Source: Costus lasius (taxonomy: Eukaryota; Streptophyta; Magnoliopsida; Zingiberales; Costaceae). From it: DNA of 64,000 nt. A program made the translations under genes and the position numbers. Under the pieces are notes generated by a model. The model saw only the letters and a program-made list of their open reading frames with translations, searched no databases and was not told the DNA's origin. Location of the stretch: the NCBI GenBank assembly GCA_027563935.2, contig JANVAS020000231.1:10930001-10994000 (forward strand). The letters are read 5' to 3'. The first letter of the stretch is position 1, and every line of letters starts with the position of its first letter. Of this stretch, positions 1 to 11,832 are shown in pieces.

Positions 1-335
1 CAATATTACCACAGAGATCAAAATCGTGTGTAAGATGAATATTAGGAGTAAGATAAATATGAAGATTAGAAGATTAAAACCGAAATCGGAGATCAAAATG
101 AAGATGAAGATAATTATCAAGAATAACATCAATGTTATAATTAAGAATGAGAATATGATTAATAACAATTAAGGCTCATAATCGAGTTCAAAATTTTCAT
201 CATGATTAGATTAATATCAATGTCAATAACAATATTTAGATTGAAGACCAATATTACAAACAAGATCAAAATCGAGTTTAAGATTAAGATTAAAAAGAAG
301 ATAAAGATGAATATCATAAGAAGAAGTTTGAAAAA

Positions 336-395
336 ATGATTAAAATCATGATCAACATCATGATCATGGACAAAATCAATATTAAATTAATATTG
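336..395. repeat. Cluster of three perfect dyads (one example; present in most monomers)
   Basis: Three small perfect inverted repeats lie within 60 bp. 'atgattaaaatcat' (336-349) has 6-bp arms around AA. 'catgatcatg' (359-368) is a 10-bp palindrome. 'caatattaaattaatattg' (377-395) has 9-bp arms around a single A. The same cluster recurs in almost every monomer, 493 bp apart, and is lost only in the monomer with the 48-bp deletion near 31292. Such dyads could form small cruciforms or bind a dimeric protein; neither is shown by the sequence. No CENP-B box is recognisable in it. Confidence 0.85.
345..366. repeat. 12-bp-offset direct repeat, slippage site
   Basis: The 10-mer 'atcatgatca' occurs at 345-354 and again at 357-366, offset by 12 bp, inside the dyad cluster. 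Monomers that have lost exactly 12 bp here ('aaaatcatgatcatggac' or 'aaaatcatgatcaaggac') carry only one copy of the 10-mer, as expected for replication slippage or single-strand annealing. Seven such monomers are visible, near 12182, 15622, 18074, 19052, 20008, 24435 and 25900. Confidence 0.85.
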
Positions 396-493
396 CAAAA
401 TGATAAATATCAAATATGGATCATAATCAAGATCAATATCCTCATCATTAAAAGATCAAGATAAAGATAAATATTAATATCAAGATTGAAAAT

Positions 494-741
494 CAATATT
501 ACCACAGAGATCAAAATCGTGTTTAAGATGAATATTAGGAGTAAGATAAATATGAAGATTAGAAGATTAAAACCGAAATCGGAGATGAAAATGAAGATGA
601 AGATAATTATCAAGAATAAGATCAATGTTATAATTAAGAATGAGAATAAGATTAATAACAATTAAAGCTCATAATCGAGTTCAAAATTTTCATCATGATT
701 AGATCATTATCAATATCAATAAAAATATTAAGATTAAAGAC
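494..741. repeat. First half-monomer (about 248 bp)
   Basis: This is the first half of the monomer. Its beginning, 'attaccacagagatcaaaa' followed by 'tcgtgtttaag', aligns without gaps to the beginning of the second half, 'attacaaacaagatcaaa' followed by a related 'gagtttaag'. The match stays collinear to 'ataaatatgaag' here and 'ataaagatgaat' there, both 49 bases after the 'attac'. Its last 60 bases, from 'catcatgattagatc' to the next 'gattac', also align gap-free with the last 60 bases of the second half. The monomer is therefore an ancient duplication of a unit near 246 bp that has since diverged. Later amplification used only the 493-bp dimer. Confidence 0.8.
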
Positions 742-986
742 CAAGATTACAAACAAGATCAATACAGAGTTTAAGATTAAGATTAAAAAGAAGATAAAGA
801 TGAATATCATAAGAAGAAGTTTGAAAAAATGATTAAACTCATGATCAACATCATGATCATGGACAAAATCAATATTAAATTAATATTGCAAAATGATAAA
901 TATCAAATATGGATCATAATCAAGATCAATATCCTCATCATTAAAAGATCAAGATAAAGATAAATATTAATATCAAGATTGAAAAT
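742..986. repeat. Second half-monomer (about 245 bp)
   Basis: This is the second half of the monomer. It opens about 248 bases after the first half, at 'gattacaaacaagatcaa', and closes with 'catcattaaaagatcaagat' running to the 'attac' of the next monomer. It is 3 bp shorter than the first half. It holds the dyad cluster and the 12-bp direct repeat that are absent from the first half, so most length variation of the array arises here. Confidence 0.78.
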
Positions 987-3900
987 TAATATTACCACAG
1001 AGATCAAAATTGTGTTTAAGATGAATATTAGGAGTAAGATAAAGTTGAAGATTATAAGATTAAAACTGAAATCGGAGATCAAAATGAAGATGAAGATAAT
1101 TATCAAGAATAAGATCAATGTTATAATAACGAATGAGAATAAGATTAATAACAATTAAAGCTCATAATCGAGTTCAAAATTTTCATCATGATTAGATCAT
1201 TATCAATGTCAATAAAAATATTAAGATTAAAGACCAAGATTACAAACAAGATCAAAATCGAGTTTAAGATTAAGATTAAAAAGAAGATAAAGATGAATAT
1301 CATAAGAAGAAATTTGAAAAAATGATTAAAATCATGATCAACATCATGATCATGGACAAAATCAATATTAAATTAATATTGCAAAATGATAAATATCAAA
1401 TATGGATCATAATCAAGATCAATATCCTCATCATTAAAAGATCAAGATAAAGATAAATATTAATATCTAGATTAAAAATCAATATTACCACAGAGATCAA
1501 AATCGTGTTTAAGATGAATATTAGGAGTAAGATAAATATGAAGATTAGAAGATTAAAACCGAAATCGGAGATCAAAATGAAGATGAAGATAATTATCAAG
1601 AATAACATCAATGTTATAATTAAGAATGAGAATATGATTAATAACAATTAAGGCTCATAATCGAGTTCAAAATTTTCATCATGATTAGATTAATATCAAT
1701 ATCAATAACAATATTAAGATTGAAGACCAATATTACAAACAAGATCAAAATCGAGTTTAAGATTAAGATTAAAAAGAAGATAAAGATGAATATCATAAGA
1801 AGAAGATTGAAAAAATGATTAAAATCATGATCAACATCATGATCATGGACAAAATCAATATTAAATTAATATTGCAAAATGATAAATATCAAATATGGAT
1901 CATAATCAAGATCAATATCCTCATCATTAAAAGATCAAGATAAAGATAAATATTAATATCAAGATTGAAAATCAATATTACCACAGAGATCAAAATCGTG
2001 TGTAAGATGAATATTAGGAGTAAGATAAATATGAAGATTAGAAGATTAAAACCGAAATCGGAGATCAAAATGAAGATGAAGATAATTATCAAGAATAACA
2101 TCAATGTTATAATTAAGAATGAGAATATGATTAATAACAATTAAGGCTCATAATCGAGTTCAAAATTTTCATCATGATTAGATTAATATCAATATCAATA
2201 ACAATATTTAGATTGAAGACCAATATTACAAACAAGATCAAAATCGAGTTTAAGATTAAGATTAAAAAGAAGATAAAGATGAATATCATAAGAAGAAGTT
2301 TGAAAAAATGATTAAAATCATGATCAACATCATGATCATGGACAAAATCAATATTAAATTAATATTGCAAAATGATAAATATCAAATATGGATCATAATC
2401 AAGATCAATATCCTCATCATTAAAAGATCAAGATAAAGATAAATATTAATATCAAGATTGAAAATCAATATTACCACAGAGATCAAAATCGTGTTTAAGA
2501 TGAATATTAGGAGTAAGATAAATATGAAGATTAGAAGATTAAAACCGAAATCGGAGATCAAAATGAAGATGAAGATAATTATCAAGAATAAGATCAATGT
2601 TATAATTAAGAATGAGAATATGATTAATAACAATTAAGGCTCATAATCGAGTTCAAAATTTTCATCATGATTAGATTAATATTAATATCAATAACAATAT
2701 TTAGATTGAAGACCAATATTACAAACAAGATCAAAATCGAGTTTAAGATTAAGATTAAAAAGAAGATAAAGATGAATATCATAAGAAGAAGTTTGAAAAA
2801 ATGATTAAAATCATGATCAACATCATGATCATGGACAAAATCAATATTAAATTAATATTGCAAAATGATAAATATCAAATATGGATCATAATCAAGATCA
2901 ATATCCTCATCATTAAAAGATCAAGATAAAGATAAATATTAATATCAAGATTGAAAATCAATATTACCACAGAGATCAAAATCGTGTTTAAGATGAATAT
3001 TAGGAGTAAGATAAATATGAAGATTAGAAGATTAAAACCGAAATCGGAGATCAAAATGAAGATGAAGATAATTATCAAGAATAAGATCAATGTTATAATT
3101 AAGAATGAGAATAAGATTAATAACAATTAAAGCTCATAATCGAGTTCAAAATTTTCATCATGATTAGATCATTATCAATATCAATAAAAATATTAAGATT
3201 AAAGACCAAGATTACAAACAAGATCAATACAGAGTTTAAGATTAAGATTAAAAAGAAGATAAAGATGAATATCATAAGAAGAAGTTTGAAAAAATGATTA
3301 AACTCATGATCAACATCATGATCATGGACAAAATCAATATTAAATTAATATTGCAAAATGATAAATATCAAATATGGATCATAATCAAGATCAATATCCT
3401 CATCATTAAAAGATCAAGATAAAGATAAATATTAATATCAAGATTGAAAATTAATATTACCACAGAGATCAAAATTGTGTTTAAGATGAATATTAGGAGT
3501 AAGATAAAGTTGAAGATTATAAGATTAAAACTGAAATCGGAGATCAAAATGAAGATGAAGATAATTATCAAGAATAAGATCAATGTTATAATAACGAATG
3601 AGAATAAGATTAATAACAATTAAAGCTCATAATCGAGTTCAAAATTTTCATCATGATTAGATCATTATCAATGTCAATAAAAATATTAAGATTAAAGACC
3701 AAGATTACAAACAAGATCAAAATCGAGTTTAAGATTAAGATTAAAAAGAAGATAAAGATGAATATCATAAGAAGAAATTTGAAAAAATGATTAAAATCAT
3801 GATCAACATCATGATCATGGACAAAATCAATATTAAATTAATATTGCAAAATGATAAATATCAAATATGGATCATAATCAAGATCAATATCCTCATCATT

Positions 3901-5916
3901 AAAAGATCAAGATAAAGATAAATATTAATATCTAGATTAAAAATCAATATTCCCACAGAGATCAAAATCGTGTTTAAGATGAATATTAGGAGTAAGATAA
4001 ATATGAAGATTAGAAGATTAAAACCGAAATAGGAGATCAAAATGAAGATGAAGATAATTATCAAGAATAACATCAATGTTATAATTAAGAATGAGAATAT
4101 GATTAATAACAATTAAGGCTCATAATCGAGTTCAAAATTTTCATCATGATTAGATTAATATCAATATCAATAACAATATTAAGATTGAAGACCAATATTA
4201 CAAACAAGATCAAAATCGAGTTTAAGATTAAGATTAAAAAGAAGATAAAGATGAATATCATAAGAAGAATTTTGAAAAAATGATTAAAATCATGATCAAC
4301 ATCATGATCATGGACAAAATCAATATTAAATTAATATTGCAAAATGATAAATATCAAATATGGATCATAATCAAGATCAATATCCTCATCATTAAAAGAT
4401 CAAGATAAAGATAAATATTAATATCTAGATTAAAAATCAATATTCCCACAGAGATCAAAATCGTGTGTAAGATGAATATTAGGAGTAAGATAAATATGAA
4501 GATTAGAAGATTAAAACCGAAATAGGAGATCAAAATGAAGATGAAGATAATTATCAAGAATAACATCAATGTTATAATTAAGAATGAGAATATGATTAAT
4601 AACAATTAAGGCTCATAATCGAGTTCAAAATTTTCATCATGATTAGATTAATATCAATATCAATAACAATATTAAGATTGAAGACCAATATTACAAACAA
4701 GATCAAAATCGAGTTTAAGATTAAGATTAAAAAGAAGATAAAGATGAATATCATAAGAAGAATTTTGAAAAAATGATTAAAATCATGATCAACATCATGA
4801 TCATGGACAAAATCAATATTAAATTAATATTGCTAAATGATAAATATCAAATATGGATCATAATCAAGATCAATATCCTCATCATTAAAAGATCAAGATA
4901 AAGATAAATATTAATATCAAGATTGAAAATTAATATTACCACAGAGATCAAAATTGTGTTTAAGATGAATATTAGGAGTAAGATAAAGTTGAAGATTATA
5001 AGATTAAAACTGAAATCGGAGATCAAAATGAAGATGAAGATAATTATCAAGAATAAGATCAATGTTATAATAACGAATGAGAATAAGATTAATAACAATT
5101 AAAGCTCATAATCGAGTTCAAAATTTTCATCATGATTAGATCATTATCAATGTCAATAAAAATATTAAGATTAAAGACCAAGATTACAAACAAGATCAAA
5201 ATCGAGTTTAAGATTAAGATTAAAAAGAAGATAAAGATGAATATCATAAGAAGAAATTTGAAAAAATGATTAAAATCATGATCAACATCATGATCATGGA
5301 CAAAATCAATATTAAATTAATATTGCAAAATGATAAATATCAAATATGGATCATAATCAAGATCAATATCCTCATCATTAAAAGATCAAGATAAAGATAA
5401 ATATTAATATCTAGATTAAAAATCAATATTACCACAGAGATCAAAATCGTGTTTAAGATGAATATTAGGAGTAAGATAAATATGAAGATTAGAAGATTAA
5501 AACCGAAATCGGAGATCAAAATGAAGATGAAGATAATTATCAAGAATAACATCAATGTTATAATTAAGAATGAGAATATGATTAATAACAATTAAGGCTC
5601 ATAATCGAGTTCAAAATTTTCATCATGATTAGATTAATATCAATATCAATAACAATATTAAGATTGAAGACCAATATTACAAACAAGATCAAAATCGAGT
5701 TTAAGATTAAGATTAAGAAGAAGATAAAGATGAATATCATAAGAAGAAGTTTGAAAAAATGATTAAAATCATGATCAACATCATGATCATGGACAAAATC
5801 AATATTAAATTAATATTGCAAAATGATAAATATCAAATATGGATCATAATCAAGATCAATATCCTCATCATTAAAAGATCAAGATAAAGATAAATATTAA
5901 TATCAAGATTGAAAAT
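987..5916. repeat. 10-monomer HOR, copy 1 (4930 bp)
   Basis: Ten monomers in the order B C D E A' B C' D' B C. B monomers have 'gttgaagattataag' and 'aataacgaatg'. C has 'tcgtgtttaag' with 'aataacatcaatg'. D has 'tcgtgtgtaag'. C' and D' have 'attcccacagag' and 'gaaataggag'. Every monomer is exactly 493 bp. Private marks such as 'tattaatatcaataac' near 2680, 'agaagattgaaaa' near 1802 and 'attgctaaatg' near 4830 recur 4930 bp downstream, which shows that the ten-monomer block was copied as one unit. Confidence 0.92.
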
Positions 5917-8900
5917 TAATATTACCACAGAGATCAAAATTGTGTTTAAGATGAATATTAGGAGTAAGATAAAGTTGAAGATTATAAGATTAAAACTGAA
6001 ATCGGAGATCAAAATGAAGATGAAGATAATTATCAAGAATAAGATCAATGTTATAATAACGAATGAGAATAAGATTAATAACAATTAAAGCTCATAATCG
6101 GGTTCAAAATTTTCATCATGATTAGATCATTATCAATGTCAATAAAAATATTAAGATTAAAGACCAAGATTACAAACAAGATCAAAATCGAGTTTAAGAT
6201 TAAGATTAAAAAGAAGATAAAGATGAATATCATAAGAAGAAATTTGAAAAAATGATTAAAATCATGATCAACATCATGATCATGGACAAAATCAATATTA
6301 AATTAATATTGCAAAATGATAAATATCAAATATGGATCATAATCAAGATCAATATCCTCATCATTAAAAGATCAAGATAAAGATAAATATTAATATCTAG
6401 ATTAAAAATCAATATTACCACAGAGATCAAAATCGTGTTTAAGATGAATATTAGGAGTAAGATAAATATGAAGATTAGAAGATTAAAACCGAAATCGGAG
6501 ATCAAAATGAAGATGAAGATAATTATCAAGAATAACATCAATGTTATAATTAAGAATGAGAATATGATTAATAACAATTAAGGCTCATAATCGAGTTCAA
6601 AATTTTCATCATGATTAGATTAATATCAATATCAATAACAATATTAAGATTGAAGACCAATATTACAAACAAGATCAAAATCGAGTTTAAGATTAAGATT
6701 AAAAAGAAGATAAAGATGAATATCATAAGAAGAAGATTGAAAAAATGATTAAAATCATGATCAACATCATGATCATGGACAAAATCAATATTAAATTAAT
6801 ATTGCAAAATGATAAATATCAAATATGGATCATAATCAAGATCAATATCCTCATCATTAAAAGATCAAGATAAAGATAAATATTAATATCAAGATTGAAA
6901 ATCAATATTACCACAGAGATCAAAATCGTGTGTAAGATGAATATTAGGAGTAAGATAAATATGAAGATTAGAAGATTAAAACCGAAATCGGAGATCAAAA
7001 TGAAGATGAAGATAATTATCAAGAATAACATCAATGTTATAATTAAGAATGAGAATATGATTAATAACAATTAAGGCTCATAATCGAGTTCAAAATTTTC
7101 ATCATGATTAGATTAATATCAATATCAATAACAATATTTAGATTGAAGACCAATATTACAAACAAGATCAAAATCGAGTTTAAGATTAAGATTAAAAAGA
7201 AGATAAAGATGAATATCATAAGAAGAAGTTTGAAAAAATGATTAAAATCATGATCAACATCATGATCATGGACAAAATCAATATTAAATTAATATTGCAA
7301 AATGATAAATATCAAATATGGATCATAATCAAGATCAATATCCTCATCATTAAAAGATCAAGATAAAGATAAATATTAATATCAAGATTGAAAATCAATA
7401 TTACCACAGAGATCAAAATCGTGTTTAAGATGAATATTAGGAGTAAGATAAATATGAAGATTAGAAGATTAAAACCGAAATCGGAGATCAAAATGAAGAT
7501 GAAGATAATTATCAAGAATAAGATCAATGTTATAATTAAGAATGAGAATATGATTAATAACAATTAAGGCTCATAATCGAGTTCAAAATTTTCATCATGA
7601 TTAGATTAATATTAATATCAATAACAATATTTAGATTGAAGACCAATATTACAAACAAGATCAAAATCGAGTTTAAGATTAAGATTAAAAAGAAGATAAA
7701 GATGAATATCATAAGAAGAAGTTTGAAAAAATGATTAAAATCATGATCAACATCATGATCATGGACAAAATCAATATTAAATTAATATTGCAAAATGATA
7801 AATATCAAATATGGATCATAATCAAGATCAATATCCTCATCATTAAAAGATCAAGATAAAGATAAATATTAATATCAAGATTGAAAATCAATATTACCAC
7901 AGAGATCAAAATCGTGTTTAAGATGAATATTAGGAGTAAGATAAATATGAAGATTAGAAGATTAAAACCGAAATCGGAGATCAAAATGAAGATGAAGATA
8001 ATTATCAAGAATAAGATCAATGTTATAATTAAGAATGAGAATAAGATTAATAACAATTAAAGCTCATAATCGAGTTCAAAATTTTCATCATGATTAGATC
8101 ATTATCAATATCAATAAAAATATTAAGATTAAAGACCAAGATTACAAACAAGATCAATACAGAGTTTAAGATTAAGATTAAAAAGAAGATAAAGATGAAT
8201 ATCATAAGAAGAAGTTTGAAAAAATGATTAAACTCATGATCAACATCATGATCATGGACAAAATCAATATTAAATTAATATTGCAAAATGATAAATATCA
8301 AATATGGATCATAATCAAGATCAATATCCTCATCATTAAAAGATCAAGATAAAGATAAATATTAATATCAAGATTGAAAATTAATATTACCACAGAGATC
8401 AAAATTGTGTTTAAGATGAATATTAGGAGTAAGATAAAGTTGAAGATTATAAGATTAAAACTGAAATCGGAGATCAAAATGAAGATGAAGATAATTATCA
8501 AGAATAAGATCAATGTTATAATAACGAATGAGAATAAGATTAATAACAATTAAAGCTCATAATCGAGTTCAAAATTTTCATCATGATTAGATCATTATCA
8601 ATGTCAATAAAAATATTAAGATTAAAGACCAAGATTACAAACAAGATCAAAATCGAGTTTAAGATTAAGATTAAAAAGAAGATAAAGATGAATATCATAA
8701 GAAGAAATTTGAAAAAATGATTAAAATCATGATCAACATCATGATCATGGACAAAATCAATATTAAATTAATATTGCAAAATGATAAATATCAAATATGG
8801 ATCATAATCAAGATCAATATCCTCATCATTAAAAGATCAAGATAAAGATAAATATTAATATCTAGATTAAAAATCAATATTCCCACAGAGATCAAAATCG

Positions 8901-10846
8901 TGTTTAAGATGAATATTAGGAGTAAGATAAATATGAAGATTAGAAGATTAAAACCGAAATAGGAGATCAAAATGAAGATGAAGATAATTATCAAGAATAA
9001 CATCAATGTTATAATTAAGAATGAGAATATGATTAATAACAATTAAGGCTCATAATCGAGTTCAAAATTTTCATCATGATTAGATTAATATCAATATCAA
9101 TAACAATATTAAGATTGAAGACCAATATTACAAACAAGATCAAAATCGAGTTTAAGATTAAGATTAAAAAGAAGATAAAGATGAATATCATAAGAAGAAT
9201 TTTGAAAAAATGATTAAAATCATGATCAACATCATGATCATGGACAAAATCAATATTAAATTAATATTGCAAAATGATAAATATCAAATATGGATCATAA
9301 TCAAGATCAATATCCTCATCATTAAAAGATCAAGATAAAGATAAATATTAATATCTAGATTAAAAATCAATATTCCCACAGAGATCAAAATCGTGTGTAA
9401 GATGAATATTAGGAGTAAGATAAATATGAAGATTAGAAGATTAAAACCGAAATAGGAGATCAAAATGAAGATGAAGATAATTATCAAGAATAACATCAAT
9501 GTTATAATTAAGAATGAGAATATGATTAATAACAATTAAGGCTCATAATCGAGTTCAAAATTTTCATCATGATTAGATTAATATCAATATCAATAACAAT
9601 ATTAAGATTGAAGACCAATATTACAAACAAGATCAAAATCGAGTTTAAGATTAAGATTAAAAAGAAGATAAAGATGAATATCATAAGAAGAATTTTGAAA
9701 AAATGATTAAAATCATGATCAACATCATGATCATGGACAAAATCAATATTAAATTAATATTGCTAAATGATAAATATCAAATATGGATCATAATCAAGAT
9801 CAATATCCTCATCATTAAAAGATCAAGATAAAGATAAATATTAATATCAAGATTGAAAATTAATATTACCACAGAGATCAAAATTGTGTTTAAGATGAAT
9901 ATTAGGAGTAAGATAAAGTTGAAGATTATAAGATTAAAACTGAAATCGGAGATCAAAATGAAGATGAAGATAATTATCAAGAATAAGATCAATGTTATAA
10001 TAACGAATGAGAATAAGATTAATAACAATTAAAGCTCATAATCGAGTTCAAAATTTTCATCATGATTAGATCATTATCAATGTCAATAAAAATATTAAGA
10101 TTAAAGACCAAGATTACAAACAAGATCAAAATCGAGTTTAAGATTAAGATTAAAAAGAAGATAAAGATGAATATCATAAGAAGAAATTTGAAAAAATGAT
10201 TAAAATCATGATCAACATCATGATCATGGACAAAATCAATATTAAATTAATATTGCAAAATGATAAATATCAAATATGGATCATAATCAAGATCAATATC
10301 CTCATCATTAAAAGATCAAGATAAAGATAAATATTAATATCTAGATTAAAAATCAATATTACCACAGAGATCAAAATCGTGTTTAAGATGAATATTAGGA
10401 GTAAGATAAATATGAAGATTAGAAGATTAAAACCGAAATCGGAGATCAAAATGAAGATGAAGATAATTATCAAGAATAACATCAATGTTATAATTAAGAA
10501 TGAGAATATGATTAATAACAATTAAGGCTCATAATCGAGTTCAAAATTTTCATCATGATTAGATTAATATCAATATCAATAACAATATTAAGATTGAAGA
10601 CCAATATTACAAACAAGATCAAAATCGAGTTTAAGATTAAGATTAAGAAGAAGATAAAGATGAATATCATAAGAAGAAGTTTGAAAAAATGATTAAAATC
10701 ATGATCAACATCATGATCATGGACAAAATCAATATTAAATTAATATTGCAAAATGATAAATATCAAATATGGATCATAATCAAGATCAATATCCTCATCA
10801 TTAAAAGATCAAGATAAAGATAAATATTAATATCAAGATTGAAAAT
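5917..10846. repeat. 10-monomer HOR, copy 2 (4930 bp)
   Basis: This is the same B C D E A' B C' D' B C order as the preceding 4930 bp. The only difference I noticed is a G at 6101 ('aatcgggttc') where copy 1 has A at 1171. I did not check every base. Such identity over nearly 5 kb, when neighbouring monomers differ at many sites, indicates a recent tandem duplication or conversion of the whole block. Confidence 0.92.
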
Positions 10847-11339
10847 TAATATTACCACAGAGATCAAAATTGTGTTTAAGATGAATATTAGGAGTAAGAT
10901 AAATATGAAGATTAGAAGATTAAAACCGAAATCGGAGATCAAAATAATGATGAATATAATTATCAAGAATAAGATCAATGTTATAATAACGAATGAGAAT
11001 AAGATTAATAACAATTAAAGCTCATAATCGAGTTCAAAATTTTCATCATGATTAGATCATTATCAATGTCAATAAAAATATTAAGATTAAAGACCAAGAT
11101 TACAAACAAGATCAAAATCGAGTTTAAGATTAAGATTAAAAAGAAGATAAAGATGAATATCATAAGAAGAAATTTGAAAAAATGATTAAAATCATGATCA
11201 ACATCATGATCATGGACAAAATCAATATTAAATTAATATTGCAAAATGATAAATATCAAATATGGATCATAATCAAGATCAATATCCTCATCATTAAAAG
11301 ATCAAGATAAAGATAAATATTAATATCAAGATTGAAAAT
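10847..11339. repeat. Mosaic monomer, B type with a C-like patch
   Basis: The start ('attaatattacc', 'aaattgtgtttaag') and the end ('aataacgaatgagaataag') are B type. The middle, about 10895-10945, reads 'ataaatatgaagattagaag' and 'aaaccgaaatcgg' as in C, D and E monomers. A private 'aaaataatgatgaatataat' follows near 10941. The pattern is what a short gene-conversion tract would leave. It sits at the point where the 10-mer periodicity ends. Confidence 0.8.
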
Positions 11340-11832
11340 CAATATTACCACAGAGATCAAAATCGTGTTTAAGATGAATATTAGGAGTAAGATAAATATG
11401 AAGATTAGAAGATTAAAACCGAAATCGGAGATCAAAATGAAGATGAAGATAATTATCAAGAATAACATCAATGTTATAATTAAGAATGAGAATATGATTA
11501 ATAACAATTAAGGCTCATAATCGAGTTCAAAATTTTCATCATGATTAGATTAATATCAATATCAATAACAATATTAAGATTGAAGACCAATATTACAAAC
11601 AAGATCAAAATCGAGTTTAAGATTAAGATTAAGAAGAAGATTAAGATGAATATCATAAGAAGAAGTTTGAAAAAATGATTAAAATCATGATCAACATCAT
11701 GATCATGGACAAAATCAATATTAAATTAATATTGCAAAATGATAAATATCAAATATGGATCATAATCAAGATCAATATCCTCATCATTAAAAGATCAAGA
11801 TAAAGATAAATATTAATATCAAGATTGAAAAT
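11340..11832. repeat. Last plain left-type monomer before the F series
   Basis: This is a C-type monomer ('tcgtgtttaag', 'aataacatcaatg'). Its second half reads 'gattaagaagaagattaag', a variant shared with the monomer at 14780, which likewise stands directly before an F-type monomer. Confidence 0.7.

Larger units (their letters stand above)
1..986. repeat. Leading D-A' monomers before the 10-mer HOR
   Basis: The first monomer carries the D-type mark 'tcgtgtgtaag' and the 'aatatttagattgaag' run that also follows the D monomers at 1973 and 6903. The second (494) is of the A' type ('aataagatcaatg' with 'gagaataagatt') but has a private 'gagatgaaaatg'. The next copy is B-type. In the 10-mer HOR the order is D-E-A'-B, so this looks like a related unit lacking the E monomer. 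Confidence 0.7.
494..986. repeat. Representative 493-bp monomer
   Basis: This copy shows the landmarks found in nearly all monomers, in order: 'accacagag' near the start; a 'gaagattagaagatt' purine-rich stretch; 'aagatcaatgttataatt'; 'ctcataatcgagttcaaaa'; the (atcaat)-like run; 'gattacaaacaagatcaa'; a long A/G-rich stretch 'aagattaagattaaaaag'; a dyad cluster around 'atcatgatcaacatcatg'; 'ggatcataatcaagatc'; and 'cctcatcatt' before the next copy. Diagnostic variable sites are the base after 'atcg' (tcgtg versus tcgag), 'aaaccgaaatcgg' versus 'aatccgaaatctg', 'catcattaaaagatc' versus 'catcattcaaagacc', and 'atcataagaagaag' versus 'atcaaaagatgaag'. These sites define the monomer subtypes used in the other entries. 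Confidence 0.95.

Noticed and set aside
181..190. A third internal copy of the half-monomer start, suggested by 'atcgagtt' at 181 as well as related sites at 23 and 271
   Set aside because: Spacing (158 and 90 bp) is uneven and flanking bases do not align. Chance sharing of an 8-mer in low-complexity sequence is more likely.
336..395. CENP-B box or other known centromere-protein motif
   Set aside because: The dyads lack the GC-rich core residues of the CENP-B box, and I recognise no other described centromere motif.
366..395. Rho-independent terminator or promoter at the palindrome and A-rich stretch
   Set aside because: The stem is pure AT without a GC-rich arm, it recurs in most monomers, and the context is eukaryotic-type satellite with no adjacent gene.
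410..661. 83-codon minus-strand open frame, repeated once per monomer, encoding an I/L/F-rich string resembling a membrane segment
   Set aside because: It begins at TTG, has no recognisable domain, recurs in lockstep with the 493-bp repeat, is shifted or truncated by ordinary indels, and its hydrophobic content follows from reading an A-rich repeat on the opposite strand. I did not annotate any copy as a gene.
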